Origin: Haloprofundus halobius
GTDB lineage: Archaea; Halobacteriota; Halobacteria; Halobacteriales; Haloferacaceae
Length of the DNA: 64,000 nucleotides
NCBI RefSeq assembly: GCF_020097835.1
Contig: NZ_CP083666.1
Location: 2,728,001 to 2,792,000 of the forward strand
Reading direction: 5' to 3'
A program made the position numbers and the translations under genes. The notes under the pieces were generated by a model. It was not told the DNA's origin, made no database searches, and saw only the letters and a list, made by a program, of their open reading frames with translations. Below are positions 34,075 to 43,163 of this stretch, piece after piece. How positions within the stretch are numbered: position 1 is the first letter of the stretch; each line of letters opens with the position of its first letter.

Positions 34075-34602
34075 TCAGACGTAGGGCAGGACGACGAAGT
34101 ACAGAAGCGCCAGGAGCGTCTCGAACGAGAGAGTCCCGAGCGCCGACAGCACGACGAAGTCGCGGCTACGCATCTCCGAGAAGCCCGCCGGAACGGTGAG
34201 CATGCCGCGGGTGAACGGGAGCGTGTTGCTCACGGGGATGACGATGAGCCCCCAACGGTCGAACCAGCCGTCGAACTTGTCGAGTCGCTCCTCGCTCACG
34301 CGGAACCAGCGCTTCTGCAGCAGATACTCGCGACCGCCGCGCTTCGCCACCATGAACAGCGCGAACTGCCCCATCGTCGCGCCGAGGACGGCGATACCGA
34401 TGATGAGGATGGCCGTCTCGATGGACGCACCGAACACGAAGATGGCCCCGGGAACGACGAGTTCGCTCGGCATGAAGTACATCAGCATCGCCCCTTCGAG
34501 AACGAAGACGCCCAGGAGGAGGAGAAACGCGAACTCGGAGTCGAGCAGGTTACGCAACGTCGAGGGTACCTCGAAGTTGGCCTGAAGCAGCAGGCTCAGC
34601 AT
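34075..34602 (-). CDS. DedA/SNARE-associated family membrane protein
   Basis: A 175-aa DedA-like protein with four or five TM segments. Recognisable parts are FMPSELVVPGAIF near residue 45, the re-entrant ATMGQFALFMVAKRGGREYLL, and the conserved NTLPFTRGMLTVPAGFSEMR near 135. Members act as flippases or H+-coupled lipid transporters. The ATG at 34602 (MLSLLLQANFEVPS) fits a GATAAAT box upstream. Divergent from hemB. Confidence 0.85.
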   Translation of the reverse strand: MLSLLLQANFEVPSTLRNLLDSEFAFLLLLGVFVLEGAMLMYFMPSELVVPGAIFVFGASIETAILIIGIAVLGATMGQFALFMVAKRGGREYLLQKRWFRVSEERLDKFDGWFDRWGLIVIPVSNTLPFTRGMLTVPAGFSEMRSRDFVVLSALGTLSFETLLALLYFVVLPYV

Positions 34603-34707
34603 ACAGAGAACGTCCGTCGTTGCAGCATTTATCGTTTTTGTAGTGAAAGAGAGACACACGCAAAGCGAGAGCGACGCGACTTTGCGTCCGCCGGTCGTAC
34701 GCGGGGT

Positions 34708-35688
34708 ATGAACCCCATCGACCGCCCGCGTCGGCTTCGACGCGACGGCGTTCGCGGCCTCGTGAGCGAGAATCGAGTCTCGGCGTCGGACCTCATCGCA
34801 CCGGTCTTCGTCGACGCGACGACCGACGAGCGCGTCCCCATCGAGTCGATGCCGGGTCACGAGCGCGTCCCCGTCGACGACGCGGTAGCCCGCGTCGAGG
34901 AGGTACTCGAAACCGGCGTCGAGGCGGTGACGATATTCGGGATTCCGGAGTCCAAAGACGAACGCGGCACGCGCGCGTGGGCCGAGGACGGCGTCGTCCA
35001 GCGGGCGACCCGCGACGTCGTCGCCGAGACGGACGCGTACGTCATCACCGACGTCTGCCTCTGCGAGTACACCGATCACGGCCATTGTGGGGTTCTAGAA
35101 GACCACGCCGCAGACGACCCGGACCTCACCGTGAAGAACGACGAGACACTTGGCCTGCTCGGCAAAATCGCCGTCTCACACGCCGAAGCGGGCGCGCAGA
35201 TGGTCGCCCCCTCGTCGATGACCGACGGGATGGTCGGCGCGATTCGGAGCGCGCTCGACGAGGCGGGGTTCGAGGACATTCCCATCATGAGCTACGCCGC
35301 GAAGTACCAGAGCGCGTTCTACGGCCCGTTCCGCGACGCCGCCGACGGCGCGCCCGCCTTCGGCGACCGGCGGCACTATCAGATGGACCCCGCAAACGCC
35401 AGGGAAGCGCTGCGCGAGGTTCGACTCGACGTGGAGCAGGGCGCGGACGTACTGATGGTCAAACCCGGGCTTCCCTACCTCGACATCGTGAGCGCGATTC
35501 GTCGCGAGTTCGACCACCCGGTCGCCGCATACAACGTCTCCGGCGAGTACGCGATGCTGCACGCCGCCGCCGAGAAGGGGTGGTTGGACTTAGACGAGGT
35601 GGCGATGGAGTCGCTCGTCTCGATGAAACGCGCCGGTGCGGACCTCGTCCTCACCTACTTCGCGGAGCGAATCGCAGAGCAGCTATAA
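34708..35688 (+). CDS. hemB: delta-aminolevulinic acid dehydratase (porphobilinogen synthase)
   Basis: A 326-aa enzyme that condenses two 5-aminolevulinate molecules. Schiff-base lysines lie in MSYAAKYQSAFYGPFRDA and VLMVKPGLPYLD. The zinc-type cysteines are in ITDVCLCEYTDHGHCGV (three Cys). Start at MNPIDRPRRLRRDG is the family's. It is the first of five tetrapyrrole genes in the next 11 kb (hemL, hemC, SUMT, hemD). Confidence 0.96.
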   Translation: MNPIDRPRRLRRDGVRGLVSENRVSASDLIAPVFVDATTDERVPIESMPGHERVPVDDAVARVEEVLETGVEAVTIFGIPESKDERGTRAWAEDGVVQRATRDVVAETDAYVITDVCLCEYTDHGHCGVLEDHAADDPDLTVKNDETLGLLGKIAVSHAEAGAQMVAPSSMTDGMVGAIRSALDEAGFEDIPIMSYAAKYQSAFYGPFRDAADGAPAFGDRRHYQMDPANAREALREVRLDVEQGADVLMVKPGLPYLDIVSAIRREFDHPVAAYNVSGEYAMLHAAAEKGWLDLDEVAMESLVSMKRAGADLVLTYFAERIAEQL

Positions 35689-35973
35689 CCGAGGTCACTC
35701 GGCGACGACATCGACGGCGCGCGCGCGACGGATTCCGCTCGGAACGCGCTGTGTTCCCCCTCACAACCGTCCACATCCGCGGCAACATTTGTCGAACAAC
35801 TGTGGAGAATACGTCCTTATACAACATGTATTCGATATTAAAGCGACCGTATGGCCAGTTAGGACTCGGAGAAATTGAAATATCTAACACTAACTCTTAT
35901 AACAGAGTATTCCGTGACCTTCTGACGTGATTAAGAGCACTAATCGCAACGTAATTGGGAGAATCGTGAACGA
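35689..35973. other. regulatory gap before amtB
   Basis: A 285-bp gap whose right half (about 35815-35960) is AT-rich, with TATA-like TTATAC (35817) and TTATAAC (35896) sequences. It probably carries a nitrogen-controlled promoter and a leader for amtB-glnK. A 34-codon frame (35826-35930, MYSILKRPYGQLG) lies inside; it is poorly supported. No RNA gene was recognised. Confidence 0.45.
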
Positions 35974-37347
35974 ATGTCCACACAAGTCGGTATCGGTCGA
36001 GGAGATGACGAACTGATGGACACCCTGTTGCAGTCCGACCTCTCGGCGGTCGTCGAGGGCGTGAACATGCTGTGGGTCCTCACCGTCACGTTCCTCATCT
36101 TCTTCATGCACGCGGGCTTCGCGATGCTGGAAGCCGGGCAGGTGCGCTCGAAGAACGTCGCCAACCAGTTGACGAAGAACCTGCTGACGTGGAGCGTCGG
36201 TGTCGTCATCTACTTCCTCGTCGGCGCTGGAGTCTCGAGTTTCGTCGGGGGCGCCGGTTTCGCCGAGTCGTTCGCCTACATCAACGGCGGGTCGACCGCG
36301 TGGGTGAGTTGGCTGTTCGGCGCTGTGTTCGCGATGACCGCCGCGACCATCGTTTCGGGGGCCGTCGCGGGTCGCGCGAAACTCCGCGCGTACGTCACCT
36401 ACACCGTCCTGCTCGCGGGCGTCATCTACCCGGTCGTCGTCGGCTTCACGTGGGCGGGCGGCTTCCTCTCGTCGATGGGCTTTCACGACTTCGCAGGCGG
36501 CATGATCGTCCACGGGATGGGCGGCATCGCCGGTCTCACCGCGGCGTGGGTCATCGGCCCGCGCATGGACCGCTTCAACGACGACGGCACCGCCAACGTC
36601 ATCCCCGGTCACTCGCTGCCGTTCGCCGTCCTCGGGACGCTCATCCTCGCGTTCGGTTGGTACGGCTTCAACGTCGGCACCGCCGCCGCGCCGCTCGCTG
36701 AGGGTGGCACCGAACTCGCCGACTTCGCCTACGTCGGCCGCGTCGCGCTCGTCACGACGCTCGGGATGGCCGCCGGCGCAATCGGCGCTGCGGGCATCGC
36801 CCTGCTGAAGACGGGGAAGGTCGACACGCTGTACGTCGCCAACGGCCTGCTCGCCGGTCTCGTCGCCATCACCGGCGTCGCCGACGCCATCGTCTGGCCC
36901 GGTGCGCTCGCACTCGGCCTGCTGGCCGGTGCGCAACTGCCCGTCGTCTTCGAGTTCGTCGAGAAGCGTCTCAGAATCGACGACGTCTGTGCGGTGTTCC
37001 CGGTTCACGGCTCTGCGGGTATCATGGGCATCGTCCTGTTTCCGTTCGTCGCCGTCGACGGCTTCTCGGTCGCCCAACTAGTGGCCCAGGTAGTCGGTGC
37101 GGGCGTCATCACCATCTGGACTGTCGCCGCGACGGCGCTGGTGTTCGGTGCGATTCGCGCACTCGGCGAGGCACGCGTCACGCCCGAGCACGAGCGCGAG
37201 GGGCTCGACACCTCCGAACACGGCGTCGACACCTATCCCGAGTTCGGTCAGCCCGACGGCCCCGTCGTCGACGGGTCGGGCGTTCGCACCGACGGAGGAG
37301 TTATCGGTGCGACCGCCGAGCACACCGACGAAGGTGAGAACGAATGA
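35974..37347 (+). CDS. amtB: ammonium transporter Amt
   Basis: A 457-aa Amt/Mep/Rh channel with about 11 TM helices. The pore twin histidines are in [15 protein letters not shown] and [15 protein letters not shown], and the family start is [19 protein letters not shown] near residue 45. The C-terminal about 60 residues are acidic and hydrophilic. The last 4 bp overlap glnK, the classic transporter-PII pair, so the two are co-regulated by nitrogen status. Confidence 0.96.
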   Translation: MSTQVGIGRGDDELMDTLLQSDLSAVVEGVNMLWVLTVTFLIFFMHAGFAMLEAGQVRSKNVANQLTKNLLTWSVGVVIYFLVGAGVSSFVGGAGFAESFAYINGGSTAWVSWLFGAVFAMTAATIVSGAVAGRAKLRAYVTYTVLLAGVIYPVVVGFTWAGGFLSSMGFHDFAGGMIVHGMGGIAGLTAAWVIGPRMDRFNDDGTANVIPGHSLPFAVLGTLILAFGWYGFNVGTAAAPLAEGGTELADFAYVGRVALVTTLGMAAGAIGAAGIALLKTGKVDTLYVANGLLAGLVAITGVADAIVWPGALALGLLAGAQLPVVFEFVEKRLRIDDVCAVFPVHGSAGIMGIVLFPFVAVDGFSVAQLVAQVVGAGVITIWTVAATALVFGAIRALGEARVTPEHEREGLDTSEHGVDTYPEFGQPDGPVVDGSGVRTDGGVIGATAEHTDEGENE

Positions 37348-37712
37348 GCAGTAAACTCCCGAACGACGGCGGAATCAAGATGGTCGTCGCCATCATCCGC
37401 CCGGACAAACTCGGAGACGTAAAGAAGGGACTCGCCGCCGCGGGCGCGCCCTCTTTGACGGTGACGAACGTCTCCGGCCGTGGTTCACAGTCCGCGAAGA
37501 AAGGCCAGTGGCGCGGCGAGGAGTACACCGTCGACCTCCACCAGAAGGTGAAAGTCGAGTGTGTCGTCGCCGACATCCCCGCCGAGGACGTCGTCGACGC
37601 CATCCGCGAGGCCGCGAACACCGGCGAACCCGGCGACGGGAAGATATTCGTGCTTCCGGTCGAGAGCGCCGTGCAGGTCAGGACCGGCAACGAAGGCCCC
37701 GACGCGGTCTGA
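37344..37712 (+). CDS. glnK: nitrogen regulatory protein PII (GlnK)
   Basis: A 122-aa PII trimer subunit. The start region is [18 protein letters not shown]. The T-loop around [17 protein letters not shown] retains the Tyr that is uridylylated in bacteria. The B-loop region [27 protein letters not shown] and the Arg in VQVRTG are also present. It binds ATP, ADP and 2-oxoglutarate and blocks AmtB when nitrogen is plentiful. ATGA overlap with amtB. Confidence 0.96.
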   Translation: MSSKLPNDGGIKMVVAIIRPDKLGDVKKGLAAAGAPSLTVTNVSGRGSQSAKKGQWRGEEYTVDLHQKVKVECVVADIPAEDVVDAIREAANTGEPGDGKIFVLPVESAVQVRTGNEGPDAV

Positions 37713-37889
37713 ACGCGCGGCCGTCGCCGCGACGCTTTTTTCGACGCTCGTCGACCGAGTGTTCGCCACCGAGATAGACATCCATACTCGGTGTTCGTCA
37801 GATCACCGATACGTGTCGGTGGGGGGGACGGCTTTCGCGAAGAGAGAACTCCCGAAGCGCTCTTGGAGTAGGTCCTCGTACACGCTGCT

Positions 37890-38069
37890 ATGCCTTCGAA
37901 AGCGAAGAACGCCCTGCTCGGACTCGTCGCATTAGTCGTCGTCGCCTCCGTCGTCCACTACGCCCTGTTCGGATCGTTCCCGTTCGGCAAACCGCAGATG
38001 CTCGAAGACGAGGAAGTCGCCGACGAAGCCGAGAGCGAGGCGGACGCCGAAGCCGACGCCGCGCAGTAG
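37890..38069 (+). CDS. 59-aa single-TM acidic protein
   Basis: A small gene: MPSKAKNALLGLVALVVVAS, then VVHYALFGSFPFGKP, and an acidic tail of Glu/Asp/Ala repeats (EEVADEAESEADAE). One N-terminal TM helix with a basic start suggests the acidic tail faces outside or inside by charge; topology is unresolved. Normal codon use. It lies 127 bp before hemL in the same direction. Function unknown. Confidence 0.6.
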   Translation: MPSKAKNALLGLVALVVVASVVHYALFGSFPFGKPQMLEDEEVADEAESEADAEADAAQ

Positions 38070-38115
38070 AAGCGACTCAGTAACTACTTTTTCGTCAGCG
38101 TCCGAACCGCGAGAC

Positions 38116-38199
38116 ATGACCACGTCGAAACGGACCAGTTCGTTCACGCCGCCCGCTCGCGGCACGACCCACCCGCTTTCGCGCGGAGGCGACTCGTGA
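38116..38199 (+). CDS. possible 27-aa leader peptide of hemL
   Basis: An ATG-started frame ([16 protein letters not shown]...) ends in TGA that overlaps the GTG start of hemL (GTGA, 38196-38199). The sequence is Thr/Ser/Arg-rich and not convincingly protein-like, but the exact stop-start overlap could couple translation. It may equally be chance in the 5' region of hemL. Confidence 0.25.
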   Translation: MTTSKRTSSFTPPARGTTHPLSRGGDS

Positions 38200-39533
38200 A
38201 CCACGACCGCTCCCGCGACCTGTACAGCCGAGCGCTCTCCGTCCTCTCCGGCGGCGTCAACTCGTCGGTGCGCGCGACGCGCCCGTACCCGTTCTTCGTC
38301 GAGCGCGGCGACGGCGGCCACGTCGTCGACGCCGACGGAAACCGCTACGTCGACTACGTGATGGGGTACGGACCGCTGCTGTACGGTCACAACCCCCCTG
38401 AACCGATACAGGCGGCGATTCAGAAGTACGCCAGCGCCGGACCGATGTACGGCGCGCCCACGGAGATAGAGGTCGACCACGCCGAGTTCGTCGCTCGGCA
38501 CGTCCCCTCCGTGGAGAAGATTCGGTTCGTCAATTCGGGCACCGAGGCGACCGTTTCGGCGGTTCGCCTCGCCCGCGGGGTCACGGGTCGGGACAATATC
38601 GTCGTCATGCAGGGCGGCTACCACGGCGCGCAGGAGTCGACGCTCGTCGAGGGCGGCCCCGACAACCCCCACCCGAGTACGAGCGGTATCCCCGAGTCGT
38701 TCGCCCAACACACGCTTCCGGTGCCGTTCAACGACGAGGAAGCCGTCGCCGAGGTGTTCGAAGAACACGGCGGCGACATCGCGGCCGTGCTCGTTGAGCC
38801 CATGTTAGCAAATATGGGCATCGTCGCGCCCGTCGACGACTACCACGAAGCCCTGCGAGACCTCTGTGACGAACACGGGTCGCTACTCGTCTTCGACGAG
38901 GTCATCACGGGCTTCCGCGTCGGCGGCCTCCAGTGCGCGCAGGGGAAGTTCGGCGTCACGCCCGACCTCACGACGTTCGGCAAGATAATCGGCGGCGGCT
39001 TCCCGGTCGGCGCAGTCGGTGGCCGCGCCGAACTTGTCGAGCAGTTCACGCCGGGCGGCGACGTGTTCCAGTCGGGGACCTTTTCGGGCCACCCGGTGAC
39101 GATGGCCGCCGGGTACGAGTACCTCAAGTACGCCGCCGAGAACGACGTGTACGAGCACGTCAACCGTCTCGGCGAGAAACTCCGCCGCGGCATCACCGAC
39201 ATCTGTGCGGACCAAGCGCCCGAGTACACCGTCGTCGGCAGCGACAGCATGTTCAAGACGGTGTTCACCCGCGAGGGGCCGCAGAGCCTCGACGGCCAGT
39301 GCGACGCGGGATGTCAGCAACGAGTCGACTGCCCGCGCTTCGACTACTGTCCGAAGACCGGCGCGGACGTGGCCAACGCCGAAACCGAGCGCTGGGAGCG
39401 CATCTTCTGGCAGGAGATGAAGGAGCGAGGAATTTTCCTCACGGCGAACCAGTTCGAATCGCAGTTCGTCTGCTACGCTCACACCGACGAAGATATCGAG
39501 GAGACGCTGGAAGCGTACAAAGCGGCGCTGTAG
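38196..39533 (+). CDS. hemL: glutamate-1-semialdehyde 2,1-aminomutase
   Basis: A 445-aa PLP enzyme making 5-aminolevulinate in the C5 pathway. The PLP lysine lies in [34 protein letters not shown] binds the cofactor phosphate. Near 39300-39350 there is a cysteine-rich insert ([17 protein letters not shown]) absent from bacterial enzymes I know and able to bind a metal. It starts with GTG ([15 protein letters not shown]), the usual haloarchaeal N-terminus. Confidence 0.95.
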   Translation: MNHDRSRDLYSRALSVLSGGVNSSVRATRPYPFFVERGDGGHVVDADGNRYVDYVMGYGPLLYGHNPPEPIQAAIQKYASAGPMYGAPTEIEVDHAEFVARHVPSVEKIRFVNSGTEATVSAVRLARGVTGRDNIVVMQGGYHGAQESTLVEGGPDNPHPSTSGIPESFAQHTLPVPFNDEEAVAEVFEEHGGDIAAVLVEPMLANMGIVAPVDDYHEALRDLCDEHGSLLVFDEVITGFRVGGLQCAQGKFGVTPDLTTFGKIIGGGFPVGAVGGRAELVEQFTPGGDVFQSGTFSGHPVTMAAGYEYLKYAAENDVYEHVNRLGEKLRRGITDICADQAPEYTVVGSDSMFKTVFTREGPQSLDGQCDAGCQQRVDCPRFDYCPKTGADVANAETERWERIFWQEMKERGIFLTANQFESQFVCYAHTDEDIEETLEAYKAAL

Positions 39534-39825
39534 CCACCGAACCGACGCTGAACGACCCAGACTACTTGTCTCCGTTTCGACGACGCGGAACGGGGGTCCG
39601 AGAGACGGCGCTCGAAGGGAGTACGGTCACAGTCGCCCCGACAACACTTCCCTGCGGACGGGAGGTGTCGTCGGAGACTCTCTAGAGTCAGACATCCATT
39701 CGAGCGACGAACAGAGACGAAAATATGAAAGTTAAACGGAGGAAGTTATTTTCCATAGAAATATGGATTAAGTAACGGCATTAAACCGCAAAGCTTCATC
39801 TGTTATCTCGGTGATACTCCGATGA
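39534..39825. other. AT-rich gap before the alkaline phosphatase
   Basis: A 292-bp gap. About 39715-39800 is AT-rich (AAAATATGAAAGTTAAACGG, TTATTTTCCATAG and similar), so it is probably a regulated promoter, plausibly phosphate-responsive. No known Pho motif can be assigned by eye. No small gene or RNA gene was seen. Confidence 0.45.
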
Positions 39826-41409
39826 ATGCGTCGAAGGAACTTCCTCGGCCTACTCGGTGCGGCAGGCATCGCGGGCGGATTGGCGGGTCTGAACGAACTC
39901 CGTCAGTCAGAAGCGAACGGGTGGGCCGACAGCCCGTTCGAGCGCGGTGACGTCAAGAACGTCATCGTCCTCGTCGGCGACGGGATGGGGTTCGACCACA
40001 TAGAGGTCACAGAGGAAGTCCACGGCCGTCTCGCTCTCCAGGAGTTCGCTCATACTGGCTACACGCAGACGGACTCGCGAAGCGGTGAGGTGACCGACTC
40101 CGCGGCCGCGGGCACGGCGCTGGCGACCGGGATCATGGTCTACAACGGGCAGGTGTCGGTATTCGGTGAGGAGGGAACCGACGATGGCGTCGAACTCACC
40201 ACCCAGCTCGAAGTCGCCGAGCGACTCGGCATGGAAACCGGGCTGGTGTCGACGACGCGTGTGACGTACGCCACCCCGGCCGTCTACGCCTCTCATGTCG
40301 GTGACCGCGACGAGGAGAGCGAAATCGTGAGTCAGATGATAGCGAGCGGTGCCGAGGTGATGATGGGCGGTGGCCGCAGCGAGTGGTCCGACGACCAGCT
40401 GACAACCGCCGAAGAGAACGGCTACGAACTACTGTACGAGGCTTCGGATCTAGAGGACGCCTCCGGCGACCGGCTGCTCGGCCTCTTCGCCGACAGCCAC
40501 ATCGCCTACACCCTCGACCGCGACGACTCGACTCCGGGACTACTCGACATGACCGAAACCGCGGTCGACCGACTCGAAGACGGCGACGAGGGGTTCTTCC
40601 TGATGGTCGAGGGCGGTCGCATCGACCACGCCGCCCACGTGAACGACATCGCGACGACCGTCGCGGAGACGAAGGAGTTCGACGACGTCGTGGCGTTCGC
40701 CCGCGAGTACGCCGCAGAACACGAGGACACGCTCGTCATCGTCGCCTCCGACCACGAAACCGGCGGCCTCGCCACCGGCGACAGCCACGGCTCGCCCATC
40801 GAGACGGGGAAAATCGCCAACGCCGAGGCGAGCAACCTGCGGATCGCCGTGGAGATAGAGGAGGGCGCAGACGTCGCCGACGCCGTCGCGGAGTACGCCC
40901 ACGTCGAACTCGACGACGAGGAGATCTCGCACCTCGAATCGCAGGCCGACGAGAGCTTCGACCGGTTGCTCGTCGCGCTCGGTGAGGTCCTCTCCGACCG
41001 CCTCGGTGTGGACTGGACGACCCAGGAGCACACCGGGCCGGCGCAGGTGCTGATGGCGACTGGTCCCGGCGAGGAGCGGTTCCTCGGCTGGCACCACCAC
41101 GTCGACGTCTCGAGGGAGACCACGGCACTGCTGCTGTTCGGCGAGCGCGAGCGCGCGACGAAGGTGGTAAACGACGACGAACTCCGCCGACGCGTCACCG
41201 GGGACGCGCCGGTTCGCGACCGCGACGCCTACACGGTGCTGACGAACTACGTCGGTCCGGTGGAGGACGACCTGACGGCGGCGCTCGATACGAACGGCGA
41301 CGGCGTCGTCGACTACGGCGACGTGCTCACGCTGCTCGGAGTCGACGAAGACGCGGAGAGCGCCGAGATACCGCTAGCTGTCGGTCGCATCAGTCGACGC
41401 GAACCCTGA
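39826..41409 (+). CDS. secreted alkaline phosphatase with EF-hand tail
   Basis: A 527-aa alkaline phosphatase family enzyme. An N-terminal twin-arginine signal (RRRNFLGLLGAAGIAGGLAG) points to folded export. Metal-binding VGDGMGFDH is near residue 50, the Ser nucleophile is in VTDSAAAGTALATG, and later ligands are in MVEGGRIDHAAH, IVASDHETGG and GWHHHVD. The C-terminus adds an EF-hand/dockerin-like calcium loop (DTNGDGVVDYGDV) near residue 485. It likely scavenges phosphate outside the cell. Its last 36 bp overlap the convergent epimerase gene. Confidence 0.9.
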   Translation: MRRRNFLGLLGAAGIAGGLAGLNELRQSEANGWADSPFERGDVKNVIVLVGDGMGFDHIEVTEEVHGRLALQEFAHTGYTQTDSRSGEVTDSAAAGTALATGIMVYNGQVSVFGEEGTDDGVELTTQLEVAERLGMETGLVSTTRVTYATPAVYASHVGDRDEESEIVSQMIASGAEVMMGGGRSEWSDDQLTTAEENGYELLYEASDLEDASGDRLLGLFADSHIAYTLDRDDSTPGLLDMTETAVDRLEDGDEGFFLMVEGGRIDHAAHVNDIATTVAETKEFDDVVAFAREYAAEHEDTLVIVASDHETGGLATGDSHGSPIETGKIANAEASNLRIAVEIEEGADVADAVAEYAHVELDDEEISHLESQADESFDRLLVALGEVLSDRLGVDWTTQEHTGPAQVLMATGPGEERFLGWHHHVDVSRETTALLLFGERERATKVVNDDELRRRVTGDAPVRDRDAYTVLTNYVGPVEDDLTAALDTNGDGVVDYGDVLTLLGVDEDAESAEIPLAVGRISRREP

Positions 41410-42411
41410 GACGAATCGATCGCAGACCACTCGCCAGACGTCGACGACGCTATCGGGTATCGGGTCCGTCTCCCACGACTCTATCTCCCCGTTCTCGTCC
41501 AACCAATCGACGGTCCGCCTCACCCCTTCTTCCCACCCGATAGTCTGTTCGTGGCCCAACTCGCGTTTCGCCTTGCTGTTGTCGAAAACCGTGCTGTACT
41601 GGAAGTGGTCTCTGAGTCCCTGCGTTCGGTCGGGCGCGAGTTCGAAGAGAACGTCCGACGGGATATGGACCAACTCGGGGTCGGGCGCGCCGAGCGCTGC
41701 GGCGACACCTCGATGATACTCGTTCCACGTCAGATGTTCCTCGGCGGTGATGTGGTACGCCTCGCCCTCGACGACGGACCCCTTCGCTTCCACTGCAGCG
41801 ACGAAGCTCCGCGCCACGTCGTCGCGGTGACAGGGAGCCCAGATGGAGGTGCCGTCGCCGTGGACGACGATGGGTTTGCCCGCGCGGACGCGGTCGATGT
41901 AGCTCGGTCGGTCGCCGAGCGAGTGGATGAGCCTCCCGCCCTCGCCGTAGGTGTGCCACGGGCGGAGAACGATAGCCGGAAAGCCCGATTCCTCGTAGGC
42001 TTCGAAGAACACGTCCTCTGCGGCGGCTTTCTCTCTTCCGTAGTCGCTCGTCGGCGGGTGCCGCGGCGTCTCCTCAGTCAGCGGCATCCGCGCCACCGGA
42101 CGGGAGTACACGTCGATGGTCGAACAGAAGATGTAGCGGTCGACCGACCCTCGAAACGCTCGAACCGCGCTCTCGGCGTCTTCCGGCGTGAAACAGACCA
42201 TATCGACGACGGCGTTGAACGCTCGGTCGCCGAGTTGCTCCTCGAAGCGCTCGTACTCCGTGCGGTCGCCGCGAATCACGGAGACGCCGTCGGGAATCCC
42301 GGCGTCGGTCTCGCCGCGGTTGTACAGCGTCACGTCGTGACCGGCGGCGACGAGTTGACGGGTGATTCCGGTACTGATGAGGCCGGTGCCGCCGACGATG
42401 AGCACGTCCAT
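41374..42411 (-). CDS. NAD-dependent epimerase/dehydratase (extended SDR)
   Basis: A 345-aa SDR. It begins MDVLIVGGTGLISTGI (GxxGxxS-type NAD site). Catalytic Tyr-Lys is YGREK near residue 125 with CSTIDVYS upstream. It resembles the plant CSP41/isoflavone reductase-like and nucleotide sugar epimerase branch (NRGETDAG after the second strand). Its 3' end overlaps the end of the phosphatase gene by 36 bp on the opposite strand. The ATG at 42411 is the natural N-terminus; an open extension upstream is spurious. Confidence 0.82.
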   Translation of the reverse strand: MDVLIVGGTGLISTGITRQLVAAGHDVTLYNRGETDAGIPDGVSVIRGDRTEYERFEEQLGDRAFNAVVDMVCFTPEDAESAVRAFRGSVDRYIFCSTIDVYSRPVARMPLTEETPRHPPTSDYGREKAAAEDVFFEAYEESGFPAIVLRPWHTYGEGGRLIHSLGDRPSYIDRVRAGKPIVVHGDGTSIWAPCHRDDVARSFVAAVEAKGSVVEGEAYHITAEEHLTWNEYHRGVAAALGAPDPELVHIPSDVLFELAPDRTQGLRDHFQYSTVFDNSKAKRELGHEQTIGWEEGVRRTVDWLDENGEIESWETDPIPDSVVDVWRVVCDRFVSGFASTDATDS

Positions 42412-42543
42412 AACGTAGTCGTCTCCGCGCGTGAGGAAGAACCCGTGGACGGGGGCAAACGGGACGTGATGTACAGACCTGCCCGTCGATAGCTCAAGCT
42501 GGCGGACGAGGTTTATCATCCGGGCTGTGCTATCTCCACCCGT

Positions 42544-43089
42544 ATGAGCCCTCCCACCGACGAACCGACGACGAACACGGATACCAGAATCGACGGTCCG
42601 ACACGGACGAGCGGACCGAACAGTCGAACCGACTCGACCGGGTCCACTTCCGAAAGCGTCCGCCGCGTACTGGACAAGTACCTCCCGACCGCGTCGGTCG
42701 ACTCGAACTGGTGGTACTGGATAGCGGCCGTGCCGGCGCTGTTCGTCGTCTCGATGGGATTCGGCGTGAGCGCGTTCTTCCTCGCGCTCCTCGGCGTCGG
42801 CCTCGACATCGCGGGGTTCATGGGCCTCGTGTCGGCGGGCTTCGGCCTGCTGTTCTTCCTCGTCGCCTCGCTGTTGGCGCTCGTGAGCCTCGTCGTCGCC
42901 GTGCTGTTCCCCGTCGCCATCTACGTCGACGCACGCGCCGTCGAGGAAGCCGACCTGGGCTGGAGCCCCGACCCGGTGCTGTACGTTCTCGGAGCGGCGT
43001 TCGCCGTCCTCGCGACGAACTTCCTCCTGAGCGTCCCGCTGTCTGTGTACTACCTCTACAAGCGCCACGAGGCCGTCGGGCGGCCGTGA
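42544..43089 (+). CDS. four-TM membrane protein of unknown function
   Basis: A 181-aa protein. The first about 55 residues are Thr/Ser/Pro-rich and hydrophilic; then come WWYWIAAVPALFVVSMGFGV, FFLALLGVGLDIAGFMGLV, LLFFLVASLLALVSLVVAVLF and VLGAAFAVLATNFLLSV. The start and tail are charged. It resembles unannotated haloarchaeal membrane proteins. It lies upstream of hemC by 74 bp, but nothing links it to tetrapyrroles. Confidence 0.65.
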   Translation: MSPPTDEPTTNTDTRIDGPTRTSGPNSRTDSTGSTSESVRRVLDKYLPTASVDSNWWYWIAAVPALFVVSMGFGVSAFFLALLGVGLDIAGFMGLVSAGFGLLFFLVASLLALVSLVVAVLFPVAIYVDARAVEEADLGWSPDPVLYVLGAAFAVLATNFLLSVPLSVYYLYKRHEAVGRP

Positions 43090-43163
43090 GAGAGGAGTGA
43101 CGCCTCGATTCGGTCGGCGACGGAACTGAAGCGCTTTTCAGGGCTCGACACCCACCGACGCAC

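Noticed and set aside
35826-35930. 34-codon frame MYSILKRPYG before amtB
   Set aside because: It lies in AT-rich promoter DNA, has no TATA box at the right distance and poor codon use; probably chance.
42480-42530. tRNA-like stretch with a D-arm-like GATAGCTCAAGCTGGCGGA
   Set aside because: No T-loop (GGTTCGAATC-type) or paired acceptor ends follow within 100 nt, and the region is the promoter of the 42544 gene.
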